Source: a bacterium (GTDB taxonomy: Bacteria; Planctomycetota; JAFGQW01). From it: a DNA stretch of 64,000 nucleotides. The notes under the pieces were generated by a model. That model was given only the letters and a program-made list of their open reading frames with translations, had not been told where the DNA came from and ran no database searches. The stretch covers positions 434,001-498,000 of the forward strand of contig JAUHXU010000005.1 in NCBI GenBank assembly GCA_030426805.1, given 5' to 3'. The translations under genes and the position numbers were made by a program. Below are positions 59,823-64,000 of the stretch, one piece after another; the stretch's first letter is position 1, and each line of letters opens with the position of its first letter.

Positions 59823-62705
59823 TCAGGGCGTCGGGCGCGTGAGCAGCCAAATATCGGATTCGCGCCGGCGACCGACGAGGTAGAGCGTGCGACCGCCCTC
59901 GCCGACCGCGACCGCGTGGGCCGCGATCGGGCCGTCGGCCGGACAGTCCCGAACCGCGCGGTCCTTGCGGTGGATCACCGACAGGCGCCCGCCCCGCAGG
60001 GCGAGGATCCGGTCCCCGCCGGGCAGCGACGGGACGGTCCAATCCCGGCACGGCTCGGACACGAGCGTCTCGTAGGTGCCGGTCGAAATCGTGAACGTCG
60101 CGATGCCGAGTTGCCGGCCGGTGGCCTGGTCACGGACGAATCCGATCAGCACGTCGGGATCGTCGGACCAGCAGTTCAACTCGAAGAACGTGCCTTCGTC
60201 CGGCCACGCGGGCAGCGCCTCGGGCGCCGGCGTCTCGACCGACGTCACGTAGACGCGCTGCGCATCGTCGGCGAGGACGTGCCCGTGCGCGGCGATTCGC
60301 CGACCGTCGGGCGACCACGTCGGGTTGTAGAGCGACACCCCGGCCATGTCGGTGACCTGTCGCAGGCCGCTGCCGTCCCGGTTGACGATCCACACCTCGT
60401 AGGTGCCGCTGCGGTTCGAGTAGAACGCGATCCGCTGGCCGTCGGGCGACCAGCGCGGTCGGCGGTCCTTGTACGTGTCGTTCGTCAGCTGCCGGTGCTC
60501 GCGGACGCTGCCGTCGGTCGGCAGCACGAAGATGTCCTCGCGCGCGCCCTGCGACCCATAGGTCAGCCACTTCCCGTCGTGCGAACAGTGCACGTATTCC
60601 TTCGGGACCGACCCCGTGCCCTCGATCACGACCGTGCCGGGCCCCGTGAACCGCTCGGCCACCGGATCGAACGGCCGCGCGATCACCTCGCCGCGAACGG
60701 ACGACACGACGTGCGCGATCCGACTGCCGTCGCGCGAAGGACTCGGGTAGATCGCGTCCTCGGTGCCCGACGTCACCGGCTCCGGCTTCCCGCGCAGCGC
60801 ACCGGTCTTCTCGTCGATCGCGACGCGCCACAAGTCCATGCGCCCGCTGCGATCGCTCGAGTAGTAGAGGTAGCGGCCGTCCGGCGACCAGACCGGTTCC
60901 CAATCGGTGTCCGGGTCCTGCGTCACGGGACGGGGATCGGTGCCGTCGGCGGCGATCGTCCAGATGTCGCGCGCCCCGCCATCGATCGCCCAGTAGGCGA
61001 TGCGGTGGCCGTTCGGCGAGACGTGCGGCTGCACGGCGTCGCCCTTGAAGATCATCTCGTTCGTACCGGTCTCGGTATCGACGCGCCAGAGTTGGCTCAC
61101 GGTAAAGCGCGAACTCGGATCCTCGATGCGTTCGGTCGAGTAGACGATGCACTTGTTGTCGGCGCACCACACCGGGTCGTAGCCGTCCTCGGTCAGTCGG
61201 CGCACCGACTCGCCGGTCGCGCCCATCACGAAGATGCCGCCGCCATCGCGCTCCGACCGGAACGCGATCCGTTCCCCGTCGGGCGAAAACGCCGGGCTCG
61301 TGTCATCGGCCGGCGAGTTCTCCGTCAGGTTCTGTGCGTTGCGTCCACCGATCCGTTGCAGGTAGATGTCGAAGTTGCCGTCCGCATCGCCCGCGTATGC
61401 GATCATCCGGCCCTCGGGCGAAATCGACGGCTCCGTCTCGATCCCCGGGAGATCGGTCACCTGCGTCAGGACCGCATCGGCGCGCGGATCCGACGTGCTC
61501 GTCCGACCGCCACCCACGAGCGACATCGCGAGCACGCCGATCGCGCCGCCAAGGAGCAGCAGTGCGGCGAAGGCCGGCCAGGGCACGCCGGACTTCGGCT
61601 CCGCGGCGACGGTCGACGCCGATGGCGCCGTGTCGCTCGCGAGCACGGCGTCGCCGAGCGAATCGCGGATCTCTTCGAGGTCGTTGCGCAAGTCGAGCGC
61701 GTGCTGATATCGACGGTCGGGGTCCTTCTCGAGGCAGCGCCGGATCACGCGCGCGACCTGCGGCGGCAGCGATTGCTTCAGTTCGGTGACCGGCGTGGGC
61801 GTCTCCTTGAGGATCGACGAGATCACGGAGACGTTGGAGTCGCCGAGGAACGGGCGGCTGCCGACGAGCATCTCGTAGAACACGATGCCCAGCGCGAAGA
61901 CGTCCGTGCGTTCGTCGGTCGCCTTGCCCTCGGCCTGCTCCGGCGACAGGTAGGCGACGGTCCCCATGATCTTGCCTTCGCGGGTCAACTCGTCGGCCGG
62001 ACCCTGCAGATCGGAGCGCAGTCCCTCCTTGAGTTTGGCGAGACCGAAGTCGAGCACCTTCACGTGGCCGTCCCGCGTGATCATCACGTTGTCGGGCTTG
62101 AGATCGCGGTGCGTGATCCCCTGTCGGTGCGCGGCGGCGACCGCTTCGACGACCTTGAGCGCGACGTCGAGGAAACGCTCGATCGCGATCCCGCCCGGCG
62201 CGACGAGATCCGAGAGGCGCATCCCGTCGACGAGTTCCATCGTGATGAAGTGATCGCCGTTGCTCGACTCGAACGAGTGCACGGTCACGATGTTCGGGTG
62301 CGACAGCGACGCGACCGCCTTCGCCTCGCGCTCGAATCGTGCGCGCAACTCCTCGCGTCCGGCGAGATCGCGCGGCAACACCTTCATCGCGACTTCGCGG
62401 TCGAGCTTCGTGTCGCGCGCCGCGTAGACGACGCCCATCCCGCCCCGCCCGATCGGCCGGACCAGTTCGTAGTGCGCGAGGCTCGTGCCGGTTCGATCGG
62501 CTTCCGTCGACTCGCGCAACGCCTCCGGAATCTCGGGGAGGTTGCCGGTGTCGAAGTGGCGCAACAACGAGCTGACCTCGGCGCGGACGACGTCGCTGGT
62601 CGCCTGGCGCTCGACGTACGCCTCGCGGTCGGCGACGGGTAGTCGCGACGCCTCGTCGAACAGTGCTTCGACGAGGCGTTGTTCCTCGGGGCCGAGCTCA
62701 GACAT
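59823..62705 (-). CDS. Membrane serine/threonine protein kinase with PD40 propeller
   Basis: 960 residues. The Hanks-type kinase domain spans about 79-345: 'IGRGGMGVVYAARD' at 85-98, Lys108 in 'AMKVL', 'THRDLKPDNVM' and 'DFGLAKL'. One membrane helix lies near 372-395. The remaining 560 residues are WD40-like PD40 repeats ('SPDGRRIAAHGH', 'SPDGQRIAFYSNRSG', 'SPNGHRIAYWAIDGG') forming an extracytoplasmic beta-propeller of the TolB type, likely a sensor. The N-terminal 60 residues resemble the helical segment that follows sigma factors in such pairs. It overlaps the sigma gene by eight bases. Confidence 0.95.
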   Translation of the reverse strand: MSELGPEEQRLVEALFDEASRLPVADREAYVERQATSDVVRAEVSSLLRHFDTGNLPEIPEALRESTEADRTGTSLAHYELVRPIGRGGMGVVYAARDTKLDREVAMKVLPRDLAGREELRARFEREAKAVASLSHPNIVTVHSFESSNGDHFITMELVDGMRLSDLVAPGGIAIERFLDVALKVVEAVAAAHRQGITHRDLKPDNVMITRDGHVKVLDFGLAKLKEGLRSDLQGPADELTREGKIMGTVAYLSPEQAEGKATDERTDVFALGIVFYEMLVGSRPFLGDSNVSVISSILKETPTPVTELKQSLPPQVARVIRRCLEKDPDRRYQHALDLRNDLEEIRDSLGDAVLASDTAPSASTVAAEPKSGVPWPAFAALLLLGGAIGVLAMSLVGGGRTSTSDPRADAVLTQVTDLPGIETEPSISPEGRMIAYAGDADGNFDIYLQRIGGRNAQNLTENSPADDTSPAFSPDGERIAFRSERDGGGIFVMGATGESVRRLTEDGYDPVWCADNKCIVYSTERIEDPSSRFTVSQLWRVDTETGTNEMIFKGDAVQPHVSPNGHRIAYWAIDGGARDIWTIAADGTDPRPVTQDPDTDWEPVWSPDGRYLYYSSDRSGRMDLWRVAIDEKTGALRGKPEPVTSGTEDAIYPSPSRDGSRIAHVVSSVRGEVIARPFDPVAERFTGPGTVVIEGTGSVPKEYVHCSHDGKWLTYGSQGAREDIFVLPTDGSVREHRQLTNDTYKDRRPRWSPDGQRIAFYSNRSGTYEVWIVNRDGSGLRQVTDMAGVSLYNPTWSPDGRRIAAHGHVLADDAQRVYVTSVETPAPEALPAWPDEGTFFELNCWSDDPDVLIGFVRDQATGRQLGIATFTISTGTYETLVSEPCRDWTVPSLPGGDRILALRGGRLSVIHRKDRAVRDCPADGPIAAHAVAVGEGGRTLYLVGRRRESDIWLLTRPTP

Positions 62706-63279
62706 CGGCTGGCTCCGACAGCTCCCGCTTGAGCCACGTGCGGATGAACCGCCACTCGCGCTCGACCGTGCCGACGGAAACCCCGAGCGCGGCCGCGGTC
62801 TCCTCGTTGCTCATCCCGGCGAAGTAGCGCATGTTGACGATGGCCGACTTGCGGGCATCGCGCGCCTCGAGGCGGCGCAGCGCTTCATCGACGCGCAACA
62901 CGTCGTCCTTGGGCTCCTCGAACGCGAACGCATCGACGTCGATGTCCACGCGACGCTTGTCGCCGCCGCGCTTCAAGCGCGCACGGGCCCGCGCCTGCTC
63001 GACGATGATCCGACGCATCGCGCGCGCCGCGGCCCCGAAGAAGTGCGCGCGACCGCCCCAGCCGTCCGGCGCTTCGCCGGCGATCCGGAGGTAGGCCTCG
63101 TGCACGAGGCCGGTCGGCTGCAACGTCCGGATCGCGGGCTCGGCGGCCAGCTTCACGCGGGCGAGCCGGCGGAGCTCGTCGTAGACCGCGGGCAGCAGTC
63201 GGTCCGACGCCGCCTCTTCACCCCGATCGACCGCATCGAGGATGTTCGTCAACTGCGACGTTGCGCACGGATCGGTCAA
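62698..63279 (-). CDS. ECF sigma factor linked to the kinase
   Basis: 193 residues, start TTG at 63279. 'DRLLPAVYDELRRLARVKLAAEPAIRTLQPTGLVHEAYLRI' is region 2 of the large ECF subfamily common in Planctomycetes and Acidobacteria (the TIGR02999 type). 'AHFFGAAARAMRRIIVEQARARARLKRGG' and region 4 'RYFAGMSNEETAAALGVSVGTVEREWRFIRTWL' follow. No anti-sigma factor is adjacent; in this subfamily the downstream kinase is thought to control the sigma factor by phosphorylation. Coupled translation with the kinase supports that. Confidence 0.95.
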   Translation of the reverse strand: MTDPCATSQLTNILDAVDRGEEAASDRLLPAVYDELRRLARVKLAAEPAIRTLQPTGLVHEAYLRIAGEAPDGWGGRAHFFGAAARAMRRIIVEQARARARLKRGGDKRRVDIDVDAFAFEEPKDDVLRVDEALRRLEARDARKSAIVNMRYFAGMSNEETAAALGVSVGTVEREWRFIRTWLKRELSEPADV

Positions 63280-63612
63280 TGGAGGAACCTCTGGCCTTCG
63301 ATTCTAAGCAATCACCGTAGCTGCAAATTGTACCCGAGTCCCCTGTCCTCGACCACCGGCGCTGGTTCGGCCAAAGGCGGAGCTGTCCCAAGTGTTTGCG
63401 TGCAATCGAGTTCCTGCACGGCGTCCCGCGCGGGGAACGCGCCGCGCGAAAAATGCGACCGTTCTCATCGCGGGATCGCGGAATGTGCGCGGCACGGTTT
63501 CATGCGACGCGAAAACGCTCCGATAAAAGAAGACGGGCAATCGGCGTCACCACGGTGGCGATTTCGGGAGAGGAGTGCGCACCCCGCGCGGGGTGCGGTT
63601 GCGGGCGGGGCG
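63280..63612. promoter_or_regulatory. Divergent control region of the sigma factor and kinase-like gene
   Basis: Leftward candidates for the sigma gene are TAGAAT (63301-63306) and TACAAT (63327-63332) on the minus strand. On the rightward side a 20-bp perfect palindrome (63578-63597, CGCACCCCGC and its complement) lies 15 bases before the ATG at 63613 and could be an operator or could block translation as a hairpin. No gene is seen. Confidence 0.45.
63578..63597. repeat. 20-bp perfect palindrome before the right-edge gene
   Basis: CGCACCCCGC followed directly by GCGGGGTGCG; 100% GC except for one A/T pair per arm. It sits in the ribosome-binding neighbourhood of the gene at 63613. Confidence 0.6.
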
Positions 63613-64000
63613 ATGAACAGGGATCGAGTAAACGACCGGCTGGATTCGATCTTCGGGTCGATGGACGGGGGCGGCTCCGAGTCGCCCACGCCGTCGGGTC
63701 CCGCGAGCGACTTCGCCGCCGTTCATCGCGAGCTGCGCAAGACCGTCAGCCAGGTGCAGGGCATCGTCGGCCTGCTGACCCACGCGGGCCTGAGCGACCA
63801 CCAGAGCGGCCTCGTGCGCCAGGTGCAGCAGGCGATCCGCGAACTCGCTCGGCTGATCAACCACGAGTTGCACGCGCCGCCGCCGAGTGCCGGCACCGCC
63901 CCGAGGCCCCGCCCCGCGGGTGCGACGCCGCGCAACGCCGTGCCGGCCCGCGACCCGATCACCGCGCTGCACACACCGCGCGGATCCGGGCGAACCCCGC
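63613..64000 (+). CDS. Histidine-kinase-like protein, 3' end cut off
   Basis: The frame from the ATG at 63613 is open to the right edge (129 codons visible) with strong third-position G/C use. After a Gly/Ser-rich start, 'DFAAVHRELRKTVSQVQGIVGLLTHAGLSDHQSGLVRQVQQAIRELARLINHELH' resembles the HisKA dimerisation helices of hybrid sensor kinases (compare 'HELRTPLNGI ... L.P.Q......I..S...L..LIND.LD'). The His before 'RELR' is at the phospho-acceptor place, but the canonical 'HE.RTP' is altered. A Pro/Ala-rich linker follows, so an ATPase or receiver domain may lie outside the window. Confidence 0.65.
   Translation, partial: MNRDRVNDRLDSIFGSMDGGGSESPTPSGPASDFAAVHRELRKTVSQVQGIVGLLTHAGLSDHQSGLVRQVQQAIRELARLINHELHAPPPSAGTAPRPRPAGATPRNAVPARDPITALHTPRGSGRTP

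Noticed and set aside
59667..62642. 991-codon plus-strand frame opposite the kinase gene
   Set aside because: Antisense shadow of the kinase; composition dominated by Arg, Asp and Val.

Overview
The window is a GC-rich bacterial chromosome segment (roughly 70% GC by eye, third codon positions almost always G or C). It holds about 52 protein genes, tightly packed on both strands. I saw no rRNA, tRNA, CRISPR array, insertion sequence or phage gene. Three things point to Planctomycetota: an ECF sigma factor overlapping a serine/threonine kinase with a WD40-like sensor region, several secreted propeller-like proteins sharing a C-terminal domain, and a small Cys-rich lipoprotein. This assignment is an inference from gene style; no rRNA is present to confirm it.

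Layout. 1-3285: end of a YfhO-like membrane protein and an MscS channel. 3286-4181: about 900 bases without a convincing gene, but rich in structure (a strong terminator, a possible folded RNA, a cluster of TGCACC sites and a 68-bp concentric palindrome). 4182-10559: a ferredoxin-NADP reductase, a chaperone block (two small heat-shock proteins, DnaK, a J protein), an acetyltransferase and a lipoprotein. 10646-20935: a surface-glycan block with seven glycosyltransferases and GDP-mannose 4,6-dehydratase, several joined by GTGA start/stop overlaps. 20919-29264: a methyltransferase, secreted proteins, a solitary EF-G and an M14 carboxypeptidase. 29321-36289: a lipoprotein, an unusual AAA+ regulator, a C69 dipeptidase, a sugar transporter and RecQ. 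36491-45618: a Cys-rich lipoprotein, a glutamate-synthase-like flavoprotein, a large beta-helix protein, a secreted unknown, an M29-like aminopeptidase and a DUF72 protein. 45776-54164: a DsbD-like thiol reductase, a flavin-binding protein, a four-gene leftward operon with repair and hydrolase functions, MgtC, and a C39-like peptidase. 54200-64000: a HEAT-repeat protein, topoisomerase I, the kinase/sigma pair and a histidine-kinase-like fragment cut by the right edge.

The most notable observation is the DsbD-like gene at 45776-48136. It carries one in-frame UGA exactly where the first cysteine of the thioredoxin CxxC motif should be. The reading frame and the homology continue after it, and a hairpin that fits a bacterial SECIS starts three bases downstream. 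This is best read as a selenoprotein, not a broken gene. Other points are a regulator that has lost its sigma54-contact loop, several genes that look leaderless (a -10-like box 6-8 bases before the ATG and no Shine-Dalgarno), and a C-terminal beta-rich module apparently shared by four secreted proteins.
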